Notes: a model not told the origin generated them from the sequence alone. Positions 44,335 to 53,668 are shown, numbered from the stretch's first letter. The stretch is 64,000 nt of DNA from Erwinia sp. SLM-02 (GCF_037450285.1 NZ_JAQISN010000002.1:558001-622000); one strand, 5' to 3'. Made by a program: numbers and translations.

Positions 44335-45231
44335 ATGAGCGATTTTGAAAACCTGCACGGGATGATTATTTTTGCCAAAGTGGTGGAAACGCTGAGCTAC
44401 ACCGAGGCGGCGAAAGTGCTCGGGCTGGCAAAATCCTCGGTCAGTAAGGAGATCTCAGCGCTGGAAGTGCGTCTCGGGGCCAAACTGCTGACCCGCACCA
44501 CCCGGCGTATTCAGGTAACCGAAGTGGGGATGACCTACTATCACTACTGCTATCGCATCCTGCACGAGGTGAAAAGCGCCGACCTGTTTATCCGTCAGTT
44601 CCACGAAGAGCCTACCGGCAGCCTGCGCGTGGTTGCACCGGTGACGTTTGGCTGCCAGTGCATTGTGCCGGTACTCAACCGCTTTGTGGCCAGCAATATC
44701 CACGTCAGCGTCGATCTTGATCTCACCGATCGCCCGGTCAGCCTTGAGGATGATAATTTCGACCTGGCGGTGGTGATCAAGCGGGAGCTTCCCGGCCACC
44801 GCAACTACCGTCCGCTGATGGATATTACCTGGGGAATTTACGCCGCGCCGGATTACCTGCGGCAGCACGCTGAAATTACCAGCCCGGACGATCTTACCCG
44901 CCATGACTTTATTCTGTTTCGCGGCCCGGCCCACACCATTTCATTGCCGTTCAGAAAAGAAAAGCAGAAAAAAGATATTGAGGTGCGCAGTCGATTCCGT
45001 GCCAACAACAGTATTGCCCTGGTAAACTCCGCAATAGCCCAGACCGGCATCGCCTATCTGCCGAGCTATATCGCGCAGGAAGCCGTTGATGAGGGAAAAT
45101 TAGTCCAGGTGCTGCCGGACTGGGAGATGGATATTTATAAATCCTACGTACTGATGAAAACGGACAGCTATATTTCCCCACGCGTCAGGCTATTCGTTGA
45201 GGCACTGCAAAAGGCGCTGGGTGATAATTAA
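44335..45231 (+). CDS. LysR-family regulator divergent from leuCD-type genes
   Basis: A 298-residue regulator: N-terminal helix-turn-helix (IIFAKVVETLSYTEAAKVLGLAKSSVSKEISALEVRLG) and an effector domain (PTGSLRVVAPVTFGCQCIVPVL, DDNFDLAVVIKRELPGHRNYRPL, TGIAYLPSYIAQEAVDEGKLVQVLPDW) of the CrgA-like group. It is divergent from the dehydratase operon, so it most likely activates it in response to the substrate. Ribosome site is weak (GGGAAAATA). Confidence 0.9.
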   Translation: MSDFENLHGMIIFAKVVETLSYTEAAKVLGLAKSSVSKEISALEVRLGAKLLTRTTRRIQVTEVGMTYYHYCYRILHEVKSADLFIRQFHEEPTGSLRVVAPVTFGCQCIVPVLNRFVASNIHVSVDLDLTDRPVSLEDDNFDLAVVIKRELPGHRNYRPLMDITWGIYAAPDYLRQHAEITSPDDLTRHDFILFRGPAHTISLPFRKEKQKKDIEVRSRFRANNSIALVNSAIAQTGIAYLPSYIAQEAVDEGKLVQVLPDWEMDIYKSYVLMKTDSYISPRVRLFVEALQKALGDN

Positions 45232-45296
45232 CATTCCGGATTCAGGCCGGGTGACGGCAGTAATTAACGTTCCGAGTTAACTTCCGGTTCTCAACA

Positions 45297-45322
45297 ATAA
45301 AAAACGCCCGCATTAGCGGGCG
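45297..45322 (-). terminator. Terminator of the YrdC-like gene
   Basis: A 7-bp GC stem GCGGGCG / CGCCCGC arms (45305-45311 and 45316-45322, loop ATTA) followed on the minus strand by TTTTTTATT. It lies between the converging LysR and YrdC-like genes. Confidence 0.85.
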
Positions 45323-45389
45323 CTGATTGATTTTCGCGTTGTTCGCGCCTGAAGCGGCCAGCCTGTGCTGTCGTTTCAGGCACCGATAA

Positions 45390-46169
45390 TCAGTAGTAGT
45401 TACCGTGACGGTAGTCCCAGGTGGTGAAGATGTCAGACAGCATTGACATAATCTTATCCACGTCCAGGCCTTTACGGATCAGTACCGGGCAAGGCGTGAT
45501 GTTGCGCTCGCCTTTCTGCTCAGGTACCAGCTTACCGTTTTCATCGACCATTGCGACCATCACACCCTGCTCGTAACGGGTCTTTTCAGATTCGTTAGGC
45601 TGGATTGATTTCACGTAGTCGTTCGCGGCGATAATCAGGTCAGCGTGCTGTTCGATACGCTCACCGATACCTTCTACCAGGCCACGGTTGCCTTTGCCTG
45701 ACGGGTTAGCCGAGCTGGCGAAGGAGAACTTGCCGTGGTTTTCCCACAGTTCTTTTGCCAGGTTTTCACCAGGCACACCGAACTTGATCACGAAGCAGCT
45801 GGTCTGGCGGCGGTCCATCATCAGGTCTTTAGAACCGTCTTCCGGAATGCGCGCGACGGCTTCTTCTTTCCACGGCAGGATGCAGCCCAGCAGCACGTCT
45901 TTATCCCAGTGCTGCTGATACAGCTCTTCGATTTCCGGGTTCAGCTGCGCCAGCTCTTTCAGCTGCTCCAGCGAGCCGCACAGCACCACGCCTGGCTTGT
46001 TGCGGTTACGCTGCTTGGCGTCGAACTTGCGCTCCAGGCCTTTCGCGTCAGAGGTCATGATGATGTAGCCCACTTTGGTAGGGCAAACGATCATGCCGCC
46101 TTCAGCAGACAGGATTTCAACGGCTTCCGGCTGTAAGCCACCATTCCAGTTAACAACTTTATTGCTCAT
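45390..46169 (-). CDS. YrdC/Sua5-domain protein of unknown function
   Basis: A 259-residue cytoplasmic protein of the Sua5/YciO/YrdC fold: MIVCPTKVGYIIMTSD corresponds to the T-x-YG strand; KFDAKQRNRNKPGVVLC contains the KxR..P motif; and FSFASSANPSGKGN matches the SAN-SG motif that binds ATP or threonylcarbamoyl-AMP. The C-terminal 70 residues (ITPCPVLIRKGL, ending in DYRHGNYY) are unlike TsaC. It is not the canonical tsaC gene, and it lacks the usual hydrophobic N-terminal spacing. Start: the second of two ATGs (46169), seven bases after AAGG; ATG 46172 is possible. A nucleotide-dependent carbamoyl/adenylyl transfer role is inference. Confidence 0.8.
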   Translation of the reverse strand: MSNKVVNWNGGLQPEAVEILSAEGGMIVCPTKVGYIIMTSDAKGLERKFDAKQRNRNKPGVVLCGSLEQLKELAQLNPEIEELYQQHWDKDVLLGCILPWKEEAVARIPEDGSKDLMMDRRQTSCFVIKFGVPGENLAKELWENHGKFSFASSANPSGKGNRGLVEGIGERIEQHADLIIAANDYVKSIQPNESEKTRYEQGVMVAMVDENGKLVPEQKGERNITPCPVLIRKGLDVDKIMSMLSDIFTTWDYRHGNYY

Positions 46170-46534
46170 CATGACACCTTCGGATTCGGTTTAAATTAGG
46201 AGGGTAATCACCCGTTGAAACCATCCTGCCACAATCAGTTTTTCCTGCAACAATAAACGAGAAATCACGCCTATTGTTTCCACCAGGAAACAACCGTTGC
46301 GATACGGAAAGGGTGAAAGCGACGATTTGGCGAAAATAATATTCCATCAAAAAAGCTGGCGGTGATATTTCCCCGATTAACCTGTTAATAAACAGACGGT
46401 TTATTCATTTCATTTTTCCCGCATCATTATTGAGCTGGCTCGCAGTTTATTAAATAAACCGCCCTCCGCGCCGTTGATGCATTTACAGCCATTAAGCTTA
46501 ACGGGTCAGGCGAATCACTCGCCGGGGGAAAATC
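46170..46534. promoter_or_regulatory. Divergent region upstream of the YrdC-like gene and an MFS gene
   Basis: About 365 bases, AT-rich in the middle (46330-46460), without a supported ORF. It should carry both divergent promoters. No operator is recognised. Confidence 0.35.
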
Positions 46535-47872
46535 ATGGATACACATCACGCCCAAACTCGCACACTCGTTTATCGCAAAAACATGCGCTATCTGCTGCCG
46601 CTGCTGGTGGTCTGCTATCTGTTTGCCTTTATCGACCGAACGATAGTCGGCTTTGCCTGGCTGGAAATGGAGGCCGATGTCGGCCTGAGCGCCGCCGCGT
46701 TTGGACTGGGCGCCGGGCTGTTTTTTATCTCTTACGCCTTCTGCGAAGTGCCCAGCAATCTGCTGATGCTGAAATTCGGACCGAAGATCTGGTTCTCCCG
46801 CATTCTGGTCACCTGGGGGATCATTACCATTCTGATGGCTTTCGTGCAGGGGCCGTGGTCGTTTTACGCGCTGCGCTTTTTACTCGGCGTGGCCGAAGCC
46901 GGGTTCTATCCGGGCATTATCTATTTCATCACCAAATGGTTCCCGCCTTCGCGCTGCGGTCAGGTAATTGGCATTTTCTTCCTCGCCAATCCGCTGGCGC
47001 TGGTGATCGGCAGCCCGCTCTCCGGCCTGATTATGCAGATGGACGGCCTGTATCAGCTGGCGGGCTGGCAGTGGCTGTTTATTCTGATGGGCCTGCCGCC
47101 GGTGCTGCTGTCGCTGATTGTCCTGCGTTCGCTGCCGAATACGCCGCAGCAGGCGCACTGGCTTAACGATGACGAACGCAGCCAGATTGCCAGCGATATT
47201 CAGCAGGAGCAGCAGCAAAACGGCGTCACCGACGCGGCCGGTCAGCATCATCATCCGCTCAGCGTGATGAAGGATCGTCGGATCATGATGCTGATTGCCT
47301 TCCTGATGTGCTATCCGATTGTTGGCTACGGCCTGATGCTGTGGCTGCCCAGTATTATCAATAAATTCAGCACCTCGGTGATGATGACCGGCCTGCTCTC
47401 CGCCCTGCCGTGGCTGGCTGCGGCCGTGGCGGTGATCGTGGTGCCGCGATCCGCAGCCAGGCACAATACGCCGTTTCTGCATATTGGGGTGACGCTGGCG
47501 CTCAGCGTGGCCGGGCTGATCCTCAGTGTGATATTTAACGATCCGCTATGGCGCATGCTGGCGCTGTGCCTCGCCGCCTTTGGCATTTTCGCCGGGCAGC
47601 CTATTTTCTGGAGCTTCCCGGCGCGACTGCTGAAAGGCACCGATGCGGCGGTCGGCATCGCCTGGATTAACGCCTTCGGCATTGTGGGTGGGTTTATCGG
47701 GCCGTATGGATTTGGCGTGGTGGCCCAGCTGACCGGCAGCAATGAAAACGGGCTGGTGTGGTTTATCGGCTGGGGGATTTACGGCCTGTTGATGCTCTAC
47801 CCGCTGCGGCGGATGATGCGCCGCCAGCGCGGGATGGGAGGGGAAGCGGCAGCGGTTCCGCATCATCGGTAA
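46535..47872 (+). CDS. MFS transporter of the anion:cation symporter (ACS) family
   Basis: A 445-residue, 12-helix inner-membrane symporter. Marks: RYLLPLLVVCYLFAFIDRTIVGFAWLEME in helix 1 (ACS signature DR.N/T), GLFFISYAFCEVPSNLLMLKFGPKIW, RFLLGVAEAGFYPGIIYFITKWFPPSRCG and LKGTDAAVGIAWINAFGIVGGFIGP. Family members carry sugar acids, tartrate, phthalate or similar organic anions. It is tail-to-tail with the yiaJ-type regulator and next to a sugar-acid operon, so a sugar-acid substrate is plausible, but its control is separate. Confidence 0.9.
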   Translation: MDTHHAQTRTLVYRKNMRYLLPLLVVCYLFAFIDRTIVGFAWLEMEADVGLSAAAFGLGAGLFFISYAFCEVPSNLLMLKFGPKIWFSRILVTWGIITILMAFVQGPWSFYALRFLLGVAEAGFYPGIIYFITKWFPPSRCGQVIGIFFLANPLALVIGSPLSGLIMQMDGLYQLAGWQWLFILMGLPPVLLSLIVLRSLPNTPQQAHWLNDDERSQIASDIQQEQQQNGVTDAAGQHHHPLSVMKDRRIMMLIAFLMCYPIVGYGLMLWLPSIINKFSTSVMMTGLLSALPWLAAAVAVIVVPRSAARHNTPFLHIGVTLALSVAGLILSVIFNDPLWRMLALCLAAFGIFAGQPIFWSFPARLLKGTDAAVGIAWINAFGIVGGFIGPYGFGVVAQLTGSNENGLVWFIGWGIYGLLMLYPLRRMMRRQRGMGGEAAAVPHHR

Positions 47873-47894
47873 CCTCAACTGCCGCTGGCCGGGC

Positions 47895-48707
47895 TTAGCC
47901 GTTAAACCCCAGCTCGGCGGAGATGGCTCGGGCGGTGGCCACTACCGGCGCCATCAGCTTTTTCACGCCGACCTGCTGCAGCTTGGCGGTTGGCAGCGAC
48001 ACGGAAACGGCAAACGGCACCCGCTGCTGGATATCAAACACCGGTGCCGCCAGGCAGGATACGCCCAGCTCGTTCTCTTCCCTGTCCATCGCGGTTTGCT
48101 GCTGGCGGATCGTCTTCAGCTCTTCCAGCATCTCCGGCAGCGTGGTGATGGTGTTTTTCGTCAGCTGCTGGATGGTGTCCTGATGCGTTTCCCAGTAGTG
48201 CGCCGGATAATCCTCGCTGCCCCACGCCATAAAGATTTTGCCCATCGCCGAGCAGTACAGCGGCGTATGCTGGCCGATCCAGGCACGCGTACGCATGATG
48301 CCGGTGGTCGGCTCCAGCTTGTAAATCAGGATAGCATGATCGTCTTCCCGGCTGGAGAAGTTCACCGTTTCACCCACTTCCAGATTGAGTTTCTCCAGAT
48401 GCGGGGCCGCCACGTGAATGATGTTCAGCGACGACAGGGCCTTCTGCCCCACCGAAATAAACTTGGTGGTCAGCCGGTAGCTGCCGGGCGACGGTGCCTG
48501 GGTGACATAGCCGCTGCTGTGCAACCCCTGCAGCAGCCGGTGAACGGTACTTTTGTTCATCCCGGACAGCTCTGACAGGTTCGCCAGCGGGCAGCCGTTC
48601 GGGTAATTACTCAATATTTCAATCAGCTGCAGGCCACGAAACAGGCTCTGGGTGCCAGCCGGCTGATCCTTTTTATCGTCCTTTGCGGTATCCGCCTTTA
48701 CGCTCAT
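47895..48707 (-). CDS. yiaJ: IclR-family regulator YiaJ (PlaR)
   Basis: A 270-residue regulator closely matching E. coli YiaJ/PlaR: GTQSLFRGLQLIEILSNYPNGCPLANLSELSGMNKSTVHRLLQGL (IclR winged helix), KALSSLNIIHVAAPHLEKLN, NFSSREDDHAILIYKLEPTTGIMRTRA (effector domain) and AMDREENELGVSC. In E. coli it represses yiaKLMNO-lyxK-sgbHUE. Here it is divergent from a sugar ABC operon, followed by yiaK and its partners. Start: ATG with AGAGGAAG upstream. Candidate operators at 48786, 48955 and 53905. Confidence 0.95.
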   Translation of the reverse strand: MSVKADTAKDDKKDQPAGTQSLFRGLQLIEILSNYPNGCPLANLSELSGMNKSTVHRLLQGLHSSGYVTQAPSPGSYRLTTKFISVGQKALSSLNIIHVAAPHLEKLNLEVGETVNFSSREDDHAILIYKLEPTTGIMRTRAWIGQHTPLYCSAMGKIFMAWGSEDYPAHYWETHQDTIQQLTKNTITTLPEMLEELKTIRQQQTAMDREENELGVSCLAAPVFDIQQRVPFAVSVSLPTAKLQQVGVKKLMAPVVATARAISAELGFNG

Positions 48708-48785
48708 TCACGCTTCCTCTTAATGTCCCGCAGCCCCTTCAGGGGCTTTATCTGATGGTAACCCATGCCTCTCCGGCTGTGAATA

Positions 48786-48800
48786 TGGAACGACGTTTCA
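48786..48800. promoter_or_regulatory. Putative YiaJ operator, yiaJ/ABC intergenic region
   Basis: TGGAACGACGTTTCA, a near-palindrome of form TGGAA-N5-TTYCA with one arm mismatch, 79 bases before the yiaJ start. It differs at only two positions from the 15-mer upstream of yiaK (53905). Confidence 0.65.
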
Positions 48801-48954
48801 ACACTGATATTGCCCCATCTTAGACGGTAAAAAGCGTAAAAGCGAAGTGAGTGATTCATCACAGATCTATAACATCAAAAATAAGCTACTGATTTAAATC
48901 AACAAAAAAAACTTCCGCACCTTTGCTTTCCGCCTTCAGTAAGAATACTATTTT

Positions 48955-48969
48955 TGAAACTTGATTTCG
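48955..48969. promoter_or_regulatory. Second putative YiaJ operator near the ABC promoter
   Basis: TGAAACTTGATTTCG has the same TGRAA-N5-TTYCR form. It starts just after an AATACTAT -10-like stretch and lies 75 bases upstream of the ABC ATPase start, where repressor binding would block transcription. A weaker match than the other two sites. Confidence 0.45.
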
Positions 48970-49043
48970 CATGTTGGAACAAGCGGTGTTTTTATTATGC
49001 TGTCGCCGCCGTTGATACTTATCTGTTGTTGCAGGAGACTGTT

Positions 49044-50570
49044 ATGCAGAATACACCCGGGGCAGCGGTTCTGACGCTGAGCCATATCACTAAACGCTTT
49101 GGCGGCAACATCGCCGTCAACGACGTCAGCCTGGAGGTTCATCCCGGTGAAGTCCTGGCGCTGCTGGGCGAAAACGGTGCCGGCAAATCCACGCTGATCA
49201 AAGTCCTCGCCGGGGTTTACCCGCGCGACGGCGGCGATATCCGCTTCCACGATGCCACCATTCCCTCCGCCGCCGCGCTGAAAACCGCTCAGCGCCAGCC
49301 CATCGCCTTTATTCATCAGGATCTCGGCCTGATCGAGTGGATGACGGTGGCCGAAAACATGGCGCTGGTAATGGGGTTTACCCGCCGTCTGGGGCTGATT
49401 GACTGGCGGGCGGTACGTGAGCGCTCCCGCCAGGCGCTGGAAGAGGTCGGTATCGCCCTCGATCCGGACTCACGCGTGTTCGAACTGTCCCGCACCGAGA
49501 AATCGCTGCTGGCCATCGCCCGTGCGGTAGCGGTCAACGCCGAGGTGCTGGTGCTGGATGAACCCACCGCTTCCCTGCCTGCCAACGACGTGCGCCACCT
49601 GTTCAGCGTCATCGAACGGCTGAAAAGCAAAAAAGTGGGAATGATTTACGTCACCCACCGCCTGGACGAAGTGATTGAAATTGCCGACCGCGTCTGTGTA
49701 ATGCGCGACGGCAGGCACGTGGCCGGCGGCTTTACCCGCGACTACAGCCTGCGCAACCTGGTGGAAATGATCGTCGGCGAAGCGGTGGAGGGCAATCAGC
49801 GCGAGCCGCTGCCGGAAAAAGCCGACCCGGTCCTGACCTTTGACAGCGTCTGCATTGATGAGGTTGGCCCGGTTTCCTTCAGCCTGCAGCCCGGCGAAAT
49901 GCTGGCGCTGGCCGGGCTGCGCGGTGCCGGGCAGGAAGAGATTGGCCGCCTGCTGTTCGGCCTGCGCCAGCGCACCGGCGGCAGCATCACCTTCCGCAAA
50001 CAGCACTATCAGGCCGGCTCACCGCAGCAGGCAATGGCGGCGGGCGTCTCGCTGGTGGCCGGGGATCGCACCGGCGAAAGCCTGGTGATGTCGATGAGCG
50101 TGCGTGAAAACCTGTTTATCAACCCCTGCGCCAGCGGCCATCGCCTGCTTTCCCACTACGGACGCCGCGCCGAACTGGGAGCCAGCTGGTGGAAAATGCA
50201 GCTGTTCGACGTCCGTCCTAAGGACGTCAGCCTGGATATCAGCGCCCTCTCCGGCGGCAACCAGCAAAAAGTGGTGATGGCGCGCTGGATGCACCTCAAT
50301 GCGCCGCTGCTGATCCTGGAAGATCCCACGGCGGGCGTCGACGTGGGCGCGCGTGAAGAGATCTATCACCTGCTGAATAAAGCGCTGGCCGAAGGCGTGG
50401 CGGTGCTGGTGATCTCCAGCGACTTCGAGGAGATCGCCCATATCTGCAACCGGGCGCTGGTCTTCAACCGCGGGCAGATCGTCGGCGAGTTGAAAAACGA
50501 TCGCGTCAGCTTTGCCAACCTGCTTGAACTGGCCTCCGCCAGCAGCGAATCCACCGTCGCCACCGTATAA
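49044..50570 (+). CDS. Sugar ABC transporter ATPase, duplicated (RbsA/MglA type)
   Basis: A 508-residue cytoplasmic energiser with two ABC modules. Module 1: Walker A GENGAGKST, Q-loop HQDLGLIEW, signature region ELSRTEKSLLAIARA (a variant of LSGGQ) and Walker B VLVLDEPTASL. Module 2: degenerate Walker A LAGLRGAGQEEIG, as usual in this family, then LSGGNQQKVVMARWM and ILEDPTAGVDVGAREE. Start: ATG 49044 with GCAGGAG ahead; 30 upstream codons are open but unlike the family. First gene of the operon with permease, binding protein and lactonase genes. Confidence 0.94.
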   Translation: MQNTPGAAVLTLSHITKRFGGNIAVNDVSLEVHPGEVLALLGENGAGKSTLIKVLAGVYPRDGGDIRFHDATIPSAAALKTAQRQPIAFIHQDLGLIEWMTVAENMALVMGFTRRLGLIDWRAVRERSRQALEEVGIALDPDSRVFELSRTEKSLLAIARAVAVNAEVLVLDEPTASLPANDVRHLFSVIERLKSKKVGMIYVTHRLDEVIEIADRVCVMRDGRHVAGGFTRDYSLRNLVEMIVGEAVEGNQREPLPEKADPVLTFDSVCIDEVGPVSFSLQPGEMLALAGLRGAGQEEIGRLLFGLRQRTGGSITFRKQHYQAGSPQQAMAAGVSLVAGDRTGESLVMSMSVRENLFINPCASGHRLLSHYGRRAELGASWWKMQLFDVRPKDVSLDISALSGGNQQKVVMARWMHLNAPLLILEDPTAGVDVGAREEIYHLLNKALAEGVAVLVISSDFEEIAHICNRALVFNRGQIVGELKNDRVSFANLLELASASSESTVATV

Positions 50571-50611
50571 AAATTTAACGCCACCCCGCAGGCGGTGGCA
50601 GGAGAAGCTCA

Positions 50612-51709
50612 ATGTCTAAAACGTCCGTCAAATCGACCGCGCTGGAGCAGCGGGTCACTCTCAGCCAGCACGGCGCAGGCCCGTGGTCGATGCAAATCGT
50701 CACCCGCTACGGCCTGCTGCTGCTGTGCATTCTGCTGGTGGCGCTGTTCTCCGCGCTGTCGCCGTCGTTTGCCAGCATGCTGACGCTGCAGGCGATCCTC
50801 TCCAGCAAGGCCAAGATCGCTCTGCTGGCGCTGGCGGCGACGATCCCGATGATCGTCGGCAAAATCGATCTTAACGTCGGTTTCGGTATCGTGCTGTGGC
50901 ACATCCTCGCCATCACCCTGCAGGTGCAGTACGGCTTCTCCTGGCAGATGGCGGTACTCGCCGTGCTGGCCATCTCCGCCCTGTACGGCCTGCTGAACGG
51001 CATTCTGGTGGCGCTGGCGGATATCGACAGCTTCGTCGCCACGCTGGGATCGGGCACCGTGCTGTACGCCATCGCGCTGTGGCACTCCGGCGGCCGTCAG
51101 ATCGTCGGCGATCTGCCCGACGCCTTCAGCGCCCTGCACTACACCGAAATCTTCGGCATCCCGATTGGTGCGTTCTACGTGCTGGCGGTGGCTATCGTGC
51201 TGTGGCTGATCACCGAACATACCCCGCTTGGCCGCTGCATGTACGCGGTGGGCGGTAACCCGGCGGCGGCGCGGCTGAATGGCATTGCGGTCAATAAATT
51301 CACTATCGGCGCGTTTATCGCCTCCAGCGTACTCACCGGCTTCAGCGGCGTGCTGATCGCCGCCGAACAGGGCGTCGGCCAGGCCAGCGTGGGGATGGAC
51401 TACCTGCTGCCCGCCCTGGTCGGCGCGTTCCTCGGCAGCACCACCATTCGTCCGGGACGGGTCAACGTCTGGGGCACGGTGGTCGGGATTGCCATTCTGG
51501 CGATCGGTATCGCCGGTATCCAGCAGTTTGGCGGCGAGTTCTGGGTTGAACCGCTGTTCAACGGGGCCACCCTGCTGCTCTCCATTAGTCTTGCCGGCTA
51601 CGCCCAGCGCCGCCGGATGTTAAACCAGAAAGCCGTCGTTCGCAGCCAGAGCGCCCCGGCCACGCCTCCTGACAATAACCAAAACGCCACCACAGGAAGT
51701 TCGCTATGA
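50612..51709 (+). CDS. Sugar ABC transporter permease (RbsC/AraH type)
   Basis: A 365-residue inner-membrane protein with about 8-10 helices and the BPD_transp_2 marks: KIALLALAATIPMIVGKIDLNVGFG, YGLLNGILVALADIDSFVATLGSGTVLYA (family motif near the coupling loop), TPLGRCMYAVGGNPAAARLNGIAVNKF (EAA-like coupling helix) and GRVNVWGTVVGIAILAIGIAGIQQFG. It forms the pore for the binding protein that follows; its gene overlaps that gene by 4 bases. Confidence 0.94.
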   Translation: MSKTSVKSTALEQRVTLSQHGAGPWSMQIVTRYGLLLLCILLVALFSALSPSFASMLTLQAILSSKAKIALLALAATIPMIVGKIDLNVGFGIVLWHILAITLQVQYGFSWQMAVLAVLAISALYGLLNGILVALADIDSFVATLGSGTVLYAIALWHSGGRQIVGDLPDAFSALHYTEIFGIPIGAFYVLAVAIVLWLITEHTPLGRCMYAVGGNPAAARLNGIAVNKFTIGAFIASSVLTGFSGVLIAAEQGVGQASVGMDYLLPALVGAFLGSTTIRPGRVNVWGTVVGIAILAIGIAGIQQFGGEFWVEPLFNGATLLLSISLAGYAQRRRMLNQKAVVRSQSAPATPPDNNQNATTGSSL

Positions 51710-52806
51710 AAATTCACGTTCTTGCCTTAACCCTCAGTACCCTGCTGGCCGCCGCCCTGCCGGTACACGCCGACAGCTATCTCGACCAGGCCACGGCGGC
51801 AGTCACCAAAGCCACCGCCAGCGTGACCGAATGGGACGGCCCGACCACCGGCCCTAAGCTACAGGCGAATAAAAAGGTGATTTTCATCGCCTCCGATATG
51901 AAAAACGGCGGCGTGCAGGGCGTGCAGCAGGGGCTGAGCGAAGCCGCGAAGGCGGCGGGCTGGAAGCTCGATACCCTGGACGGCGGCGGCTCGGTGAAAG
52001 ATCAGCTGGCCGCGCTGAATCAGGCGATTGCCCAGCGCCCGGACGGCATCGTGATCGGCGGCTGGAACCCGAACGTGGCGAAGATGCTGCTGAAGAAGGC
52101 CGCACAGCAAAAAATCGTACTGATGGCCTGGCACGCGGTGCCGCAGCCGGGGCCGATCCCGCAGTACGGCGTGACGACCAACATCACCTCCGATTCGACC
52201 GAGGTGGCGCGCCTGACCGCGCAGTATGCGGTAGTGCATTCCGGCGGCAAGGCCAGCGTGCTGATCTTCACCGATTCGCTGTATCAAATCGCGCTGGATA
52301 AGGCCAACACCATGAAGCAGGAAATCGAGAAGTGCAGCGGCTGTAAAGTCGTGGAGTTTATCGATACCCCGCTGGCCGATACCGCCAACCGCATGCCGTC
52401 GATGACCTTCAGCCTGCTGCAAAAATACGGCGATAAGTTCCAGTACGCGCTGGCGATTAACGATCTCTACTTCGACTTTATGGCCCCAGCGCTGAAAACC
52501 GCCGGCAAAGGCGGCAGCAACGCGCCGTTTAACGTCTCCGCCGGTGACGGCTCGGTTTCCGCCTTCCAGCGCATTCGCAGCGGCGACAGCCAGATCGGCA
52601 CCGTCGCCGAGCCGCTGAAGCTGCACGGCTGGCAGCTGCTGGACGAATTTAACCGCGCCTTTGCCGGGCAGCCGCCGTCAGGCTACGTCACCCCGGCGCA
52701 CCTGATCACCAAAGAAAATATCGGCAGCGACGGTGGCCCGCAGAACCATTACGACCCGCAGAACGACTATCAGGGCCACTACAAAACCATCTGGGGCGTG
52801 AAGTAA
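51706..52806 (+). CDS. Sugar-binding periplasmic protein (RbsB/XylF-like)
   Basis: A 366-residue periplasmic binding protein with a signal peptide of about 22 residues (LPVHA, cleavage before DSYLD). The type 1 periplasmic fold shows KVIFIASDMKNGGVQGVQQGLSEAAKAAGWKL, ALNQAIAQRPDGIVIGGWNP, AWHAVPQPGPIPQYGVTTN and SVLIFTDSLYQIALDKANTM. Two cysteines (CSGCK) could form a disulfide. From operon context it should bind a lactone or keto-sugar related to ascorbate or gulonate; that ligand is inference. Confidence 0.92.
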   Translation: MKIHVLALTLSTLLAAALPVHADSYLDQATAAVTKATASVTEWDGPTTGPKLQANKKVIFIASDMKNGGVQGVQQGLSEAAKAAGWKLDTLDGGGSVKDQLAALNQAIAQRPDGIVIGGWNPNVAKMLLKKAAQQKIVLMAWHAVPQPGPIPQYGVTTNITSDSTEVARLTAQYAVVHSGGKASVLIFTDSLYQIALDKANTMKQEIEKCSGCKVVEFIDTPLADTANRMPSMTFSLLQKYGDKFQYALAINDLYFDFMAPALKTAGKGGSNAPFNVSAGDGSVSAFQRIRSGDSQIGTVAEPLKLHGWQLLDEFNRAFAGQPPSGYVTPAHLITKENIGSDGGPQNHYDPQNDYQGHYKTIWGVK

Positions 52807-52816
52807 CGGAGGCACT

Positions 52817-53668
52817 ATGGCAATCACCGACGATCTGGTTATTGAGACGCTCTGTTCCCCGGCGATCTGGGCGGAAGGCCCGGTATGGCTGCCGCAGCAG
52901 GATGCGGTGGTGTTCAGCGACGTCAAGGGCAACCGCATGTTTCGCTGGCAGCGTAACGGCGAGCTGGAGGTGTGGCGTGCGCCTTCTCACTTTGCCAATG
53001 GCAACGCGCGGGATGCGGAGGGGCGGGTGATCAGCTGCGAGCACGGCCGGCGCGGCATTAGCCGTACCGAGCATGACGGCAGCGTCACCATGCTGGTAGA
53101 AAAGGTGGACGGCAGGCGCTTTAACTCGCCTAACGACGTGGTGGTTCGCTCGGACGGCACCATCTGGTTTACCGATCCGCCTTACGGCATCACCAGCGAT
53201 GACGAAGGCTATCACGCCCACAGCCAGGTGATCGGCTGCTATCTCTACTGCTTCGATCCGGCCAGCGGCAAACTGACCATCGCCGCCAGCGATCTGCAGC
53301 GCCCCAACGGGCTGGCCTTCTCGCCGGATGAAAGCCTGATGTACGTGGCGGATATGTCGGTGATTGATTTCCCCACCCTGGGCCGCCGCGAGCTGCGGGT
53401 GTACCAGGTGGAGGGAGATCGGCTGAGCAACGGCAGGTGGTTCACCGAGGTGGCTCCGGGGATCCCGGACGGCTTCTGCGTTGACCGTCAGGGTAACGTC
53501 TGGTGCAGCTGCGCCGACGGGGTGATCGCCTTCGACAGCCGCGGCAACCGCATCGGCAAGATCCCGCTGCCGGAGTGCGTATCGAACTGCACGTTCGGCG
53601 GCCCGGACGGCGACGAGCTGTATATTACCGCCACCCGTTCGCTGTACCGGGTGCGCATCAGACTGTAG
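52817..53668 (+). CDS. SMP-30/gluconolactonase-family lactonase
   Basis: A 283-residue six-bladed beta-propeller hydrolase that opens sugar lactones. Metal-binding family positions are visible: E in AEGPVWLP, N in NSPNDVVVRSDGTIWFTDPPYG, N/D in RPNGLAFSPDESLMYVAD, and the DGFCVDRQGNVWCSCADGV blade. No signal peptide, so it acts in the cytoplasm after import. It starts ten bases past the binding-protein stop. E. coli lacks this gene in its yia operon; here lactone opening would supply the linear acid to YiaK. Confidence 0.9.
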   Translation: MAITDDLVIETLCSPAIWAEGPVWLPQQDAVVFSDVKGNRMFRWQRNGELEVWRAPSHFANGNARDAEGRVISCEHGRRGISRTEHDGSVTMLVEKVDGRRFNSPNDVVVRSDGTIWFTDPPYGITSDDEGYHAHSQVIGCYLYCFDPASGKLTIAASDLQRPNGLAFSPDESLMYVADMSVIDFPTLGRRELRVYQVEGDRLSNGRWFTEVAPGIPDGFCVDRQGNVWCSCADGVIAFDSRGNRIGKIPLPECVSNCTFGGPDGDELYITATRSLYRVRIRL

